The notes under the pieces were generated by a model. The model was not told the origin of the DNA, did not search any database, and worked only from the letters and a program-made list of their open reading frames with translations. Shown here one piece after another: positions 31,647-40,528 of a stretch of 64,000 nt of DNA. The position numbers and the translations under genes were made by a program. How positions within the stretch are numbered: position 1 is the stretch's first letter; every line of letters starts with the position of its first letter. The stretch is from Leptospira inadai serovar Lyme str. 10 (lineage in GTDB: Bacteria > Spirochaetota > Leptospiria > Leptospirales > Leptospiraceae). The stretch covers positions 408,501-472,500 of the forward strand of contig NZ_AHMM02000015.1 in the NCBI RefSeq assembly GCF_000243675.2. Reading direction: 5' to 3'.

Positions 31647-32132
31647 GTGCAAATCGACAAAATCCCTTTTATCCTCTTATATTTATTGCCGGCAGTTTTC
31701 TGGACCTGCCATTCCAATAGCAATAGTTCCAGTAGCACGAACGATTCCGCCGCAGCATTATTATATTCCGCATACGGTGCCAGCTTTACTCCTGTTCCGA
31801 CTCAGGGTTGTGCCGATTCTTCCATCACGACCGTACTGCGGGGAAGTAGTACCCCGGTTACGAGCCAAAACTTTACGTACTATTTTTATAAATTCGTGGG
31901 CGATAGTACTTCTACGGAAACGTTTACAGTGTCGGTCAGTTCCGGAGAAGCGGATCTTTGGATCGGCGCGGAAGGATACACGTTAACGCCTTCGGACTTT
32001 AGTAAAGTCGAGCTTAGAAGTGAAAATATCGGGAACGATACGATTTCGAACGTATCCACGACAAATCTCGCTATTCGTTGCGTCGTCGTCCCGGTCAGCA
32101 CGGGCGGCGGCTTTACGTTGAGTATTCAATAA
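31647..32132 (+). CDS. Putative lipoprotein
   Basis: A 161-residue exported protein. A signal peptide (MQIDKIPFILLYLLPAVFWT) ends at Cys21, followed by a Ser/Asn-rich spacer (about 15 residues) as in spirochaetal lipoproteins. The rest is rich in Thr, Ser and Val with alternating strands and two further cysteines that might form a disulfide. No family recognised; the beta-rich C-terminal half (YYFYKFVGD...ADLWIGAEG) resembles small beta-sandwich adhesion or pre-peptidase domains only in general look. The start is GTG; the gene stands alone between tRNA-Asn and minus-strand genes. Confidence 0.65.
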   Translation: MQIDKIPFILLYLLPAVFWTCHSNSNSSSSTNDSAAALLYSAYGASFTPVPTQGCADSSITTVLRGSSTPVTSQNFTYYFYKFVGDSTSTETFTVSVSSGEADLWIGAEGYTLTPSDFSKVELRSENIGNDTISNVSTTNLAIRCVVVPVSTGGGFTLSIQ

Positions 32133-32141
32133 ATATGATAT

Positions 32142-32576
32142 TCAAGGTTTTACGAATAAGAACCAAGTAAAAAGGGAAATACCGAAACCGAAGGCATATA
32201 CGGTGAAAACTTTTCCCGAAAGGAACGAATCCCATTCTTCAGCCGTCATTTTACAAAACATTGCAAAGAGTAGAACAAATGAGCTTCCTAATGGAATTCC
32301 GAAAGGATGATATTTCCAGGATGCGGAAACGTCTCCTCTGAAAAAGCAAACCAAAGACCTACCGATTCCACAACCGGGACAATCCGAGCCGGTTAATTGT
32401 TTCCACCAGCAAAGCGTAAACCAATGCTTCGATTCCGTGTCTAGGGGAAGATAGAATGAAAACGATAGTACGGCAGCTATGCCGATTAAAAAAGTAAGAG
32501 CAGGTCTCGCTCTAGCGAATCTCGAAAAGAAAGAAAAACCGGCTCCAAACTGAAGCCGGTTTTCTATTGAAATCAA
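32142..32576 (-). CDS. DUF2752 membrane protein
   Basis: A membrane protein with the DUF2752 signature CWWKQLTGSDCPGCGIGRSL followed by FFRGD and a HPFG-containing loop. Three hydrophobic segments are seen. The function of the family is unknown. The start is uncertain: TTG 32576 gives about 144 residues, and the frame remains open upstream to 32648 inside the neighbouring gene. The terminator hairpin of the upstream gene lies within the first codons of this reading, which is odd and may mean that the true start is different or that the hairpin attenuates this gene. Confidence 0.7.
   Translation of the reverse strand: MISIENRLQFGAGFSFFSRFARARPALTFLIGIAAVLSFSFYLPLDTESKHWFTLCWWKQLTGSDCPGCGIGRSLVCFFRGDVSASWKYHPFGIPLGSSFVLLFAMFCKMTAEEWDSFLSGKVFTVYAFGFGISLFTWFLFVKP
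32524..32563 (-). terminator. Intrinsic terminator / attenuator-like hairpin
   Basis: AAAACCGGCT (32535-32544) and AGCCGGTTTT (32554-32563) form a perfect 10-base stem with a 9-base loop. Read on the minus strand it is followed by a T-rich stretch (TTTTTCTTTCTTTT). It lies 18 bases after the stop of the DUF5684 gene and overlaps the start of the DUF2752 gene. Confidence 0.75.
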
Positions 32577-32580
32577 TCGA

Positions 32581-32940
32581 TTAGGTCGATTTCGCAGGAC
32601 CTTGGTATTTTGCATCCGAGAATCCGAGGATAAAATAGCCGATTCCAACTACAAAGAATAGTACTGCAAATCCTGCCGATTTACCGAACGCTTTTGCAAG
32701 TTCTATCGCCACCAGTATGAACACGACTAAGTTAACGCAAGGTACAAAGAATAGAATTACCCACCAAACCGGCTTACCCACGATTTCCATAAGTACCACA
32801 AGGTTGTAAATGGGGATGATCGCCGCCCAACCAGGTTTTCCAGCTTTTTCATATATTTTCCAGTTCGCAGCCAGAAAAGCGATAATTACGACCGCATATA
32901 GTAAGATCCCGATGATTCCGACTCCGGAATTCCCTTCCAT
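32581..32940 (-). CDS. DUF5684 small membrane protein
   Basis: A 119-residue protein with three or four hydrophobic segments and the DUF5684 hallmark KPGWAAIIPIYN, followed by WWVILFFVPCVNLV and ELAKAFGKSAGFAVLFF. Its function is unknown; homologues are often mis-named signal peptidases because of nearby domains. ATG 32940 is preceded by an AT-rich stretch suited to a promoter. It is transcribed towards the DUF2752 gene and ends in a strong hairpin. Confidence 0.8.
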   Translation of the reverse strand: MEGNSGVGIIGILLYAVVIIAFLAANWKIYEKAGKPGWAAIIPIYNLVVLMEIVGKPVWWVILFFVPCVNLVVFILVAIELAKAFGKSAGFAVLFFVVGIGYFILGFSDAKYQGPAKST

Positions 32941-33090
32941 ATATTTATGCTCCCAAAATATTAAAGAATTTCGGAAAAATTACAGTTTTTGAAAATAAAT
33001 CAAGAAAAAAATGACTAAATTTCAGAGATTCGGTAGAATTGGTAAGTCATTTAATAATGTAAAAATTAGAGATTTATATGATATAAAAAC

Positions 33091-33378
33091 CTAAAATAAT
33101 TCGTTATCTTCGGCCGGTGGATTTGCCGTCCGAGTAGAGCCGTCGCTTTTGGGCGCAGCCGTTTTCTTTTGGGTTTCTCCGGAAGTCGATTTTGATAAAT
33201 ATTCGATTTTGCCCTCTGCCTCCGCCAAGATTCCCTGGCATAAGCCACGAAGCTCCATTCCGCGTTCGTACGCTTTAATGGATTCTTCCAAGGTTAATTG
33301 ACCTCTTTCCAATTTCTCCGCAATTTGCTCCAGCTCGGATAGGGCCTGCTCGAAGCTAATATCTGTCTTCTTTGCCAT
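33091..33378 (-). CDS. xseB: Exodeoxyribonuclease VII small subunit
   Basis: A 95-residue protein with the XseB helical hairpin SFEQALSELEQIAEKLERGQLTLEESIKAYERGMEL, followed by a Lys/Thr/Ser-rich disordered tail of about 30 residues that most homologues lack. ATG 33378 is preferred because GAGG lies 8 bases upstream; GTG 33387 is possible. It overlaps the end of xseA by 23 bases. With XseA it degrades single-stranded DNA. Confidence 0.93.
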   Translation of the reverse strand: MAKKTDISFEQALSELEQIAEKLERGQLTLEESIKAYERGMELRGLCQGILAEAEGKIEYLSKSTSGETQKKTAAPKSDGSTRTANPPAEDNELF

Positions 33379-34651
33379 GTAATTCACCTCGATTTATAAC
33401 ACTCAGTCTTCCCTCGGAAAGGATTACCTCGAGCTCTTCCTCAATTTTCACTTGAGCCGGAGAGGTAACGACTTTTTTTCCCTTTGTTCTAACTACGGAA
33501 TAACCGCGTTTCAATGTCCCGAGGGGGGAAAGTCCCTCTACTTTACCTGCTAAAAGTTGAAATTCTTTCCTTTTTCTCTCCAAAAGAGCCCGGAAGGTCA
33601 TCGGCAATCCCGTAGAATAGGGGAGTAATCGATTGCCTGCTTGCATTAAAAAATTCTTACTCAAGAGCTGAATTCTGGATGTCGTTTCATCCAAGCGAAG
33701 AATTCTCTCGTTCAGCATGGACTTGGGATCGGTAAAGGCCATCTTATTGGTTAAAATTCTTAACCGTTCCGCCAAGTATCTCATCTGGTTTTTTAACGCC
33801 GTTTCTAAACGGGCTTCAAATTCCATCAATTCGGATTCTACGACTTCCATTTCCGGAACCACGATCTCGGCCGCAGCCGTAGGTGTCGGTGCGAACGCGT
33901 CGGCAGCTAGATCGGAAAGCACCGAATCGATTTGATGGCCCACGGCGGACACGATCGGAACCCTGGATTCTGCAAACGCTAAAACTACTTTTTCATCGTT
34001 GAATGCGATCAAATCCTCGAAACTTCCACCGCCTCTCCCCGCAATGATAACATCCACGTTCCAAGCAGGGTCATTCAATTCTCGAATCGCGCTTACTATG
34101 GAATCCGGAGCACCGTCTCCTTGTACGAGACAGGGCGAAATCAGGATATTAATCTTAGGAAAGCGCTGCTTAGCGATTCGAATAATATCTTCGATTGCGG
34201 CGCCGGTCGGCGAAGTGGCAACACCGATGGTCCAGGGGAATGACGGCAACTCCTTCTTTCGCTCTGGATCGAAAATTCCTTGGGCCGCTAGTTTTCGCTT
34301 TAACGCTTCGATTTTAAGGAGAAGATCTCCCTGACCGACTTCCTCGACTTTGGCTACGTTTAAGTTATACTGTCCTTTGGGTTCGTAGACGGAAATACTT
34401 CCGTAAGCGCGGACCTCCATTCCGTTTTCCAAGGGTCGTCCCTTATATCTTCCGTTACTGTACGAAAAGAAAGTGCATGCCAATAGGGATTTAGAATCTT
34501 TTAAATTAAAATAAATATGACCTTGGTGGGATCTAGAAAGATTGGAGACTTCTCCCTGGACCCAGACGTTTCGGAGCAGGTCGGGCCCGGTTAAAAGTTG
34601 TTTGACGATCGAGTTGACTTCCGATACGGAAAGCGGTTTTGATTCTTCCAC
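33356..34651 (-). CDS. xseA: Exodeoxyribonuclease VII large subunit
   Basis: The 431-residue catalytic subunit. It starts with the OB-fold part (LSVSEVNSIVKQLLTGPDLLRNVWVQGEVSNL...GHIYFNLKDSKSLLACTFF) and has the core GVATSPTGAAIEDI, VIIAGRGGGSFEDLIAFNDE and SAVGHQIDSVLSDLAADAFAPTPTAAAE, followed by the long coiled-coil region and LKRGYSVV. The start is GTG. It is preceded at 21 bases by the AI-2E family gene on the same strand. Confidence 0.95.
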   Translation of the reverse strand: MEESKPLSVSEVNSIVKQLLTGPDLLRNVWVQGEVSNLSRSHQGHIYFNLKDSKSLLACTFFSYSNGRYKGRPLENGMEVRAYGSISVYEPKGQYNLNVAKVEEVGQGDLLLKIEALKRKLAAQGIFDPERKKELPSFPWTIGVATSPTGAAIEDIIRIAKQRFPKINILISPCLVQGDGAPDSIVSAIRELNDPAWNVDVIIAGRGGGSFEDLIAFNDEKVVLAFAESRVPIVSAVGHQIDSVLSDLAADAFAPTPTAAAEIVVPEMEVVESELMEFEARLETALKNQMRYLAERLRILTNKMAFTDPKSMLNERILRLDETTSRIQLLSKNFLMQAGNRLLPYSTGLPMTFRALLERKRKEFQLLAGKVEGLSPLGTLKRGYSVVRTKGKKVVTSPAQVKIEEELEVILSEGRLSVINRGELHGKEDRY

Positions 34652-34672
34652 GATAATTCCGTCAGCCTTTCC

Positions 34673-35788
34673 TCATCGTACAAAAAAATCCTTTCGATAC
34701 AACTTCCAAAAATCCCAAAGTATCACAATCAGAGTGACCGCTACCGGCCCCAATACGAGTCCCATGATTCCGAATTGCTGGATCCCTCCGATCAGCGAGA
34801 GAAATACTAGTAGGGGATGGATTCTTAGTTTTTTATCCAGCATCTTAGGTTTGACGACGTTTTCCAGCACCAAATAAAAGGTAAGTCCGGCAATCATAAA
34901 CAAGCTCGCGCCTACGATATTATTTTCGATAAACATAATGTACAAACCGATCGGTAACCAAACTACCGAGGTACCGATGACCGGTATGATCGAAAAGAAG
35001 GCGGCCAAACTAGCATATAGAAACGGGTTGGAAATGCGAGCAAATACCAGTAATACGTAAACTGCCGCTCCTTGCATAATGGAAACGATCAGATTTCCTC
35101 GAAAGACCGTTTGTACTGCGGAAGCGATTTTTCGACCGACTTGTTCTTCCAATTCGCGCGAAAAGGGAAGATTATCCGAAATAAATCGTTCCACCTTTTT
35201 ACCGTCTTGGTACAGAAAAAATAGAAGGAGTAGAGAAAAGAATAGATTCATGATAATACCGGCAGGTAAATCGATGGACCCGAGTATCAACGAGGAAGCG
35301 TTGCTAAGAACCGCGTATAAGCTATCTAAGTTTAAAATATCGATATAGTTCCGGGCAAAATCTCCGTAAATTTCCGGTAACTTCACCCAAAAAAAAGGAT
35401 TATCCGTAACCAAATCAGTGAGCATATTCAGGCTCATCAGGGTTTCGATAATCTTGTCTTCCGATAGGGAAATCCGAATCTTAAACAGGATGGATAAAGA
35501 CTCGTCTATGAGCGTACGTATGACGAAATAGGAAGGCAACAAAACGATCATGCATACGAAACCGATCATAATCCAAGGGGCAAGAAAATCGAGTTTTAGT
35601 CCGATCAATTTGCGTAATTGCTTATACTGTTTTCTCGTTGCCAGGTACAAAATTAATGCGACTAGCGAAGAGTAAAAATAAGGACGAAGAACGAAAAATA
35701 AAAGCGCTCCGGCTCCTAAGAATAGTATCGCTAGAAGTATATTAAATGCGGTTCTATTCGGATCACCGGTTCCTTCGCGGGCGATCAT
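34673..35788 (-). CDS. AI-2E family transporter (PerM-like)
   Basis: A 371-residue polytopic protein with about eight hydrophobic segments and the AI-2E/PerM family ending: FFSIIPVIGTSVVWLPIGLY and LVLENVVKPKMLDKKLRIHPLLVFLSLIGGIQQFGIMGLVLGPV. Members include autoinducer-2 exporters and Na+/H+ antiporters, so the substrate cannot be given. The ATG at 35788 overlaps the stop of the upstream secreted-protein gene (TGATG), so the two are coupled. Confidence 0.88.
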   Translation of the reverse strand: MIAREGTGDPNRTAFNILLAILFLGAGALLFFVLRPYFYSSLVALILYLATRKQYKQLRKLIGLKLDFLAPWIMIGFVCMIVLLPSYFVIRTLIDESLSILFKIRISLSEDKIIETLMSLNMLTDLVTDNPFFWVKLPEIYGDFARNYIDILNLDSLYAVLSNASSLILGSIDLPAGIIMNLFFSLLLLFFLYQDGKKVERFISDNLPFSRELEEQVGRKIASAVQTVFRGNLIVSIMQGAAVYVLLVFARISNPFLYASLAAFFSIIPVIGTSVVWLPIGLYIMFIENNIVGASLFMIAGLTFYLVLENVVKPKMLDKKLRIHPLLVFLSLIGGIQQFGIMGLVLGPVAVTLIVILWDFWKLYRKDFFVR

Positions 35789-36303
35789 CAAAATCCTCCC
35801 GATTTTCTGTAAAACAATTTCACCAGAGACCCGGTTCCGTCGGGGGAAATCGAAACCGCGACCGTTTTCCGATTCATGCCTTCCACCAAATAAACGCTTT
35901 TTTCAGGCGATTTCTGATTTTGTAATACTTTAAAATTCAGGTAGGAAAATACCGTTTCGTAATAAATCTCCAATCGTTCTTTGGACAAGGAATGATTCAG
36001 AATTATGGCCGATTCCCTCGTTTCAAAAATTCGCTCTGACTTCAATTCGGTGGAAAATAACAATTTAGATTCTCTCGGTACGAAATCGGACGGAATCGAA
36101 GAGGGGGCCTTGTACGGTTTTTCCTGATACGTCAACCGATTGTGTCGAAATATACGAGGTTTTTCCTTTGTCGCTCGTTGGGGAAGAGGGTCCTGCTCGG
36201 TAAAATTAGGCAGGGTTTCCTCCTGTGCAGGAGAGGGGAAGGTAAAACAGAATATTAAAAGAAAGAAAACAATTTTCGCGGTTCGGAAACGACTAAGATT
36301 CAC
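35788..36303 (-). CDS. Hypothetical secreted protein
   Basis: GTG 36303 gives about 171 residues with a clean signal peptide (MNLSRFRTAKIVFFLLIFCFTFPSPAQ); the frame is open to ATG 36375, but that extension would cross the start of the divergent DedA gene. The first 70 mature residues are Pro/Lys-rich and disordered; the last 90 form an alpha/beta domain (LSKERLEIYYETVFSYLNFKVLQ...VYLVEGMNRKTVAVSISPD). No family recognised. It is coupled to the AI-2E family permease. Confidence 0.6.
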   Translation of the reverse strand: MNLSRFRTAKIVFFLLIFCFTFPSPAQEETLPNFTEQDPLPQRATKEKPRIFRHNRLTYQEKPYKAPSSIPSDFVPRESKLLFSTELKSERIFETRESAIILNHSLSKERLEIYYETVFSYLNFKVLQNQKSPEKSVYLVEGMNRKTVAVSISPDGTGSLVKLFYRKSGGF

Positions 36304-36356
36304 GAATTTTAGTTGAATCGAACGAGCCGTCCTTGACAATCCTTTTCTTAAGCCCA

Positions 36357-36998
36357 ATGGCCGGATTCGAATCAACCTTAGAATATCTTCTCGATTGGGT
36401 AGCCAACCTGCCTCCTAGTTTAGTCTGGCTGTTCTTTACCCTGTCCAATTTGACGGAAAACGTTTTTCCACCTTGGCCGGGAGATACCGTAACGGCCTTC
36501 GGAGGATTTTTACTCGCACGAGGAAAGATCGGCTTTTGGTCCTTATTTACGAGCACTTTGGTAGGAAATCTCCTAGGCGCTTGGCTAATGTATTCCTTTG
36601 GACATCATCTCCTTGCCTGGTTAAAACATAGAGACTTTCCGTTTAAAACCGAACTTTATGACGAAGAAGCTATTCAAAAGACTCTGAATTGGTTTTCCAG
36701 AAACAGCGTGATCGTAGTCATCTTCTCCCGGTTTTCCGCCGGAATTCGATTCTTCGTTTCCATTGTTGCCGGAATGGTGGAGATGAATCCGATCCTATTT
36801 TTTTCCTGCTTTTCTCTAGCGGTTTCAATTTGGTGCGGAATTCTTATTTATGCCGGCCATTATCTAGGAAGTCATTGGGAAGTCGTCGTCGAATTTTTGG
36901 CGGTATACAACGAGATTATCTCCATAGTACTAGTATCGGCAGGTATAGGATTCCTGATCTATCGGCACAAAAACAAATCCAAAACCAAGGCCCCTTAG
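36357..36998 (+). CDS. DedA/SNARE-associated family membrane protein
   Basis: A 213-residue membrane protein of the DedA family: ENVFPPWPGDTVTAFGGFLLARG carries the conserved acidic and Pro-Gly motif, and FSRFSAGIRFFVSIVAGMVEM is the second signature (F.GR..P..R in the family). DedA proteins help recycle undecaprenyl phosphate or phospholipids and need the membrane potential. ATG 36357 is chosen; TTG 36333 is in frame. Its stop touches the stop of the convergent APP1-like gene with no base between them. Confidence 0.88.
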   Translation: MAGFESTLEYLLDWVANLPPSLVWLFFTLSNLTENVFPPWPGDTVTAFGGFLLARGKIGFWSLFTSTLVGNLLGAWLMYSFGHHLLAWLKHRDFPFKTELYDEEAIQKTLNWFSRNSVIVVIFSRFSAGIRFFVSIVAGMVEMNPILFFSCFSLAVSIWCGILIYAGHYLGSHWEVVVEFLAVYNEIISIVLVSAGIGFLIYRHKNKSKTKAP

Positions 36999-38540
36999 TC
37001 AGGTTCCTAAGGCTTGTTTTAGAGTTTCCAAGAATCTTCGGTGAAGCTCTTTGACTTCTTCCGGTAATTCGATTTTTTGCGCGAGCTCCAGCAAAGCCTT
37101 GGAATCGATTACCTTATCCTCAAACCATTCCCCGGCCATCTCACCGGCGATTTTTATTACGGAAGAAAGGTCAAGAATTCCGTAATAAACTAGAATCAGC
37201 GAAAAACCTAACGCGCCGTCGGTGGGGATGTAAGGCTTTATGCCTTTCATTTTCCAGGGATCTATACCGGTCGGCAATGCACTTTGGACATTCCAGCGCA
37301 TCTCGTCGGATGGAGGACCCAATTCGGTTTTGTTAATTAAGACGAGTTCAACGGGATTTAGATCACCATGGATTCTCCTGTTTTCCTCCGCCAACTCTCG
37401 AATCAATTTGGCATTATCTCTTGTGATCGCATCCCGCCCTAGAAAATTCAATCGGTATAAAAAATCTTCCAGGTCCTTACCTTCCAGAACTCCGGAAAGA
37501 ATCATTTGGTACAGCGTAAAAATCAAATAATCGCTTTCGGTGTTATCTCCTAATAACAGTTCCTTCGCATCCTTTGGCAGATAAATTCTATCTCGAAGTA
37601 AAATAGTCAGTTTGTACGCGAGTTGATCGAATAAGCTTTGGAAGGAAGACCCGGCGAATTTACGAACTCGTTCCAAAGCCCCCCAAACACCATCCGTCAA
37701 AAACCGAGTCGGATGAGAAAGGGAATCCCAAAATTTATCCACCATTCCCTTGATGGTTCCTTCCAAATATTTTAAATGGAGAGATTCGGTTTTGATTCCT
37801 TGAGAGCGAAACGTTTGTAACAGGGTTCGTCTAAAAAAATGAGGACTCGCAGAGATAAAGCAAAGAGGAGTATCGTTCGTGCTTTCCCGCAATTCATTTA
37901 GGAAGGTCGGCATACCGGGCAGCGGCAGTTTTTGTTCCGGAGTTTCGAATAACGTGGAAATTTTGCCTTTATTAGAATGGATATCCGTCGCAAGATAGGT
38001 TTGATCGATATCCGAAGTCGTTACCAACCCCGAATAATCTTCCGGTAAAATTCTTAGCGCGCCTTTGCCGATCAGGCTTTGCGCCACAATCTCATGCTTT
38101 CCGGGGATATTTAGATAAGCCAAATCTTTTCCGAACTGACGGTACGAATCCGGCTTTAAGAAGTGAATGTGAAATACGTAATTTCCGGGCGCTAAAGGAA
38201 AAGTGAATTCGTGAAAGAAAAACCCGCTTTCATCACCCCGAATTTCGGGGGACCGATGCACGACGATACCGGATTCGTCCACAATCTCGGCTAACAGAAT
38301 CGGTTTTCTTACCGACTCTAACCCGTAATCTAAAAACGGGGTAATTTCCTTTTCCTGACCCTCGAATAAGCCTGTTAAAAGATTCCAGCGGGAAGAATCT
38401 TTCATTTCTTCCGTAATGCTCAGGTCTAAAACCTGTCCGCGGATATAATAGCGATTCTCTCTTCCAAGAGTTCCGCCGCAGATCGCGGCCCTTCTTTTAT
38501 CGGTATATCGGGGAAGTTTACGTTCCGGTTCCTCTGTCAC
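36999..38540 (-). CDS. APP1-like phosphatase domain protein
   Basis: A 513-residue protein without signal peptide. Residues 1-165 contain an immunoglobulin-like segment (ILLAEIVDESGIVVHRSPEI; PLAPGNYVFHIHFL). A HAD-type phosphatase domain resembling yeast App1/DUF2183 begins at TTSDIDQTYL (Asp177-x-Asp179-x-Thr181), with FISASPHFFRRTL as the Ser motif. App1 dephosphorylates phosphatidate; a lipid or phosphate-ester substrate is inferred. Residues 340-513 include a helical region with a Gly-rich segment of unknown role. Confidence 0.7.
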   Translation of the reverse strand: MTEEPERKLPRYTDKRRAAICGGTLGRENRYYIRGQVLDLSITEEMKDSSRWNLLTGLFEGQEKEITPFLDYGLESVRKPILLAEIVDESGIVVHRSPEIRGDESGFFFHEFTFPLAPGNYVFHIHFLKPDSYRQFGKDLAYLNIPGKHEIVAQSLIGKGALRILPEDYSGLVTTSDIDQTYLATDIHSNKGKISTLFETPEQKLPLPGMPTFLNELRESTNDTPLCFISASPHFFRRTLLQTFRSQGIKTESLHLKYLEGTIKGMVDKFWDSLSHPTRFLTDGVWGALERVRKFAGSSFQSLFDQLAYKLTILLRDRIYLPKDAKELLLGDNTESDYLIFTLYQMILSGVLEGKDLEDFLYRLNFLGRDAITRDNAKLIRELAEENRRIHGDLNPVELVLINKTELGPPSDEMRWNVQSALPTGIDPWKMKGIKPYIPTDGALGFSLILVYYGILDLSSVIKIAGEMAGEWFEDKVIDSKALLELAQKIELPEEVKELHRRFLETLKQALGT

Positions 38541-38663
38541 GTGTTGCGGATTCCTTAAACAGTTTTAGAGAAAGGAAACTCTATCACGAGGTTCTCAAAG
38601 GGAAAGCAGAAAATCCAATTTCTTTGTTTTCGTCCCGAAACAAACTGCTAGTATGGTCCTGAG

Positions 38664-38981
38664 ATGCCCAAGTCTAGACATCCAGGCAACGGTAGAGAAA
38701 AAGGACCGAAGGTAATCTATATTCGAAAACTTCGGTTCGAAGAAGCCTATCGACTTTTGGACTCGGGTATTCAAGACGCGTTCTTAAAAGGGGAAACGTT
38801 GGTAGAAGTAGTACACGGGATAGGCGAAGGGGTCTTGAAACGAATGACCGAGGATTATATCCAGAACCACGATTTTTTAAAGGTCTTGGAAGACGGGGGA
38901 CTTTTTATCGGAAATCCCGGTTCCACTTTGATTGAAATTATGGGTCCTTCCGCTCAGGATCTAAAAAAATACGTAAGATGA
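38664..38981 (+). CDS. Smr-domain protein
   Basis: A 105-residue protein: a basic N-terminus, then an Smr domain with the helix LRFEEAYRLLDSGIQDAFLKGETLVEVV, the conserved HGIGEGVLKRM (HGxGxG) and a C-terminal STLIEI strand. Smr domains bind or cut nucleic acids (mismatch-repair-linked MutS2, ribosome rescue). The DLHG motif that often opens the domain is replaced by YIRKL, so nuclease activity is uncertain. The stop overlaps cimA by four bases. Confidence 0.8.
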   Translation: MPKSRHPGNGREKGPKVIYIRKLRFEEAYRLLDSGIQDAFLKGETLVEVVHGIGEGVLKRMTEDYIQNHDFLKVLEDGGLFIGNPGSTLIEIMGPSAQDLKKYVR

Positions 38982-40528
38982 CAGATTCTAAATCGAAAAT
39001 CCAAATACTCGACGTGACTCTCAGGGACGGGGAGCAAACAAGAGGTGTCAGCTTTTCCGCATCAGAAAAACTGAATATAGCCAAATTTTTGCTCCAAAAT
39101 CTCAAGGTGGATCGAGTTGAAATCGCATCCGCACGAGTTTCTCAAGGAGAGCTGGAAAGCGTTCGAGGAATTATGCGTTGGGCAAACTCAGAAGGTCTTG
39201 AAAACAGAATCGAAATTCTGGGATTCGTGGACTCTCGCCAAAGTGTCGATTGGATTTTAGCCGCCGGGGCAAAAACTCTAAATCTGCTAACGAAAGGTTC
39301 GCTAAAGCATCTCGAAGGTCAGTTGAAGAAATCTCCGAAAGAACATTTTTCCGAAGTTTCGGAAACGATACGATATGCGGTAAATAACGGTCTCTCGGTT
39401 AACATCTATCTGGAAGATTGGTCGAACGGTTACCTAAATAGCCCTCAATATGTATTGGATTTCGTAAAACATCTATGTCGGGAGACTGTGGGAAAAATCT
39501 TTCTTCCGGATACTCTGGGGGTACTTTCCCCCGACGAAACCTTCGAAGGAGTCAATGCACTAGTAAAGTTATATCCGCATCTTCATTTTGAATTCCACGG
39601 ACACAACGATTACGACTTATCCGTTGCGAATTGTCTCTTTGCGGTTAAAGCCGGAGTGAAGGGAGTTCACGTAAGCGTAAACGGATTAGGAGAGCGAGCC
39701 GGGAATTCCCCATTAGAAGCGGTAATCACGGCCCTGCATGACAAAGGAAAAGTGATAACGGGAATCGATGAAAAGTCGATCACCGAGGCAAGCCGTCTTG
39801 TAGAAACCTTCAGCGGAAAACGTATTTCCGCTAACCGACCCGTCGTAGGAGAGGATGTGTTTACACAAACCGCCGGAGTTCACGCGGACGGTGATAAAAA
39901 AGGAAATCTTTATGCGAATCCGATCCTTCCGGAACGCTTCGGGAGAAAACGTAGTTACGCTCTCGGCAAGTTGGCCGGAAAAGCCAGCATCTCTGAAAAT
40001 TTAAGACAATTAGGAATGGTACTTTCGCCGGACATCGAACGCAAAGTATTGGAAAAGGTAATCGAATTAGGAGATCAAAATAAAACTGTCACTCCTGAAG
40101 ATCTACCTTTCCTGATTGCCGACGTATCCGGAGGCACTAGTAACCAAGCTCTGAAGATTACCGGTTGCAAACTCAATTCCGGCTTAGGAACGAGACCGAC
40201 CGCCCAAGTCGATTTAGAATTAAATGGAAAAAAATTTTCAGGCAAGGGAGAAGGGGACGGAGGTTACGACGCATTTATGACCGCTCTTACCGGAATCCTT
40301 AATCAGGCAGGGGTAACGATGCCTAGACTCGTCGACTATGAAGTACGAATTCCCCCCGGGGGAAAAACCGATGCCCTCGTAGAAACGATGATTACCTGGA
40401 ATCGGGCGCCGGAAAATCATGAGGAAGATAATTTCAAAACTATCGGGGTTCATTGCGATCAAACGATAGCCGCCGTACTCGCTACGGAAAAAATGTTGAA
40501 CCTAATCCTTCAAGCATGGCACAGCTAA
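38978..40528 (+). CDS. cimA: (R)-citramalate synthase
   Basis: CimA condenses pyruvate and acetyl-CoA to citramalate, the first step of Leptospira's threonine-independent isoleucine route. The 516-residue protein matches the L. interrogans enzyme in length and numbering: Arg16-Asp17 in TLRDGEQTRG, Leu81, Leu104 and Tyr144 of the pyruvate pocket, and Glu146. HGHNDYDLSVAN supplies the metal-binding histidines. The C-terminal regulatory domain (DYEVRIPPGGKTDALVET) binds isoleucine in that enzyme. It is distinguished from LeuA by the pocket residues. Confidence 0.95.
   Translation: MTDSKSKIQILDVTLRDGEQTRGVSFSASEKLNIAKFLLQNLKVDRVEIASARVSQGELESVRGIMRWANSEGLENRIEILGFVDSRQSVDWILAAGAKTLNLLTKGSLKHLEGQLKKSPKEHFSEVSETIRYAVNNGLSVNIYLEDWSNGYLNSPQYVLDFVKHLCRETVGKIFLPDTLGVLSPDETFEGVNALVKLYPHLHFEFHGHNDYDLSVANCLFAVKAGVKGVHVSVNGLGERAGNSPLEAVITALHDKGKVITGIDEKSITEASRLVETFSGKRISANRPVVGEDVFTQTAGVHADGDKKGNLYANPILPERFGRKRSYALGKLAGKASISENLRQLGMVLSPDIERKVLEKVIELGDQNKTVTPEDLPFLIADVSGGTSNQALKITGCKLNSGLGTRPTAQVDLELNGKKFSGKGEGDGGYDAFMTALTGILNQAGVTMPRLVDYEVRIPPGGKTDALVETMITWNRAPENHEEDNFKTIGVHCDQTIAAVLATEKMLNLILQAWHS

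Noticed and set aside
31445..31738. 97-codon minus-strand frame opposite the lipoprotein
   Set aside because: It overlaps the signal-peptide-coding end of a more convincing gene and shows no domain.
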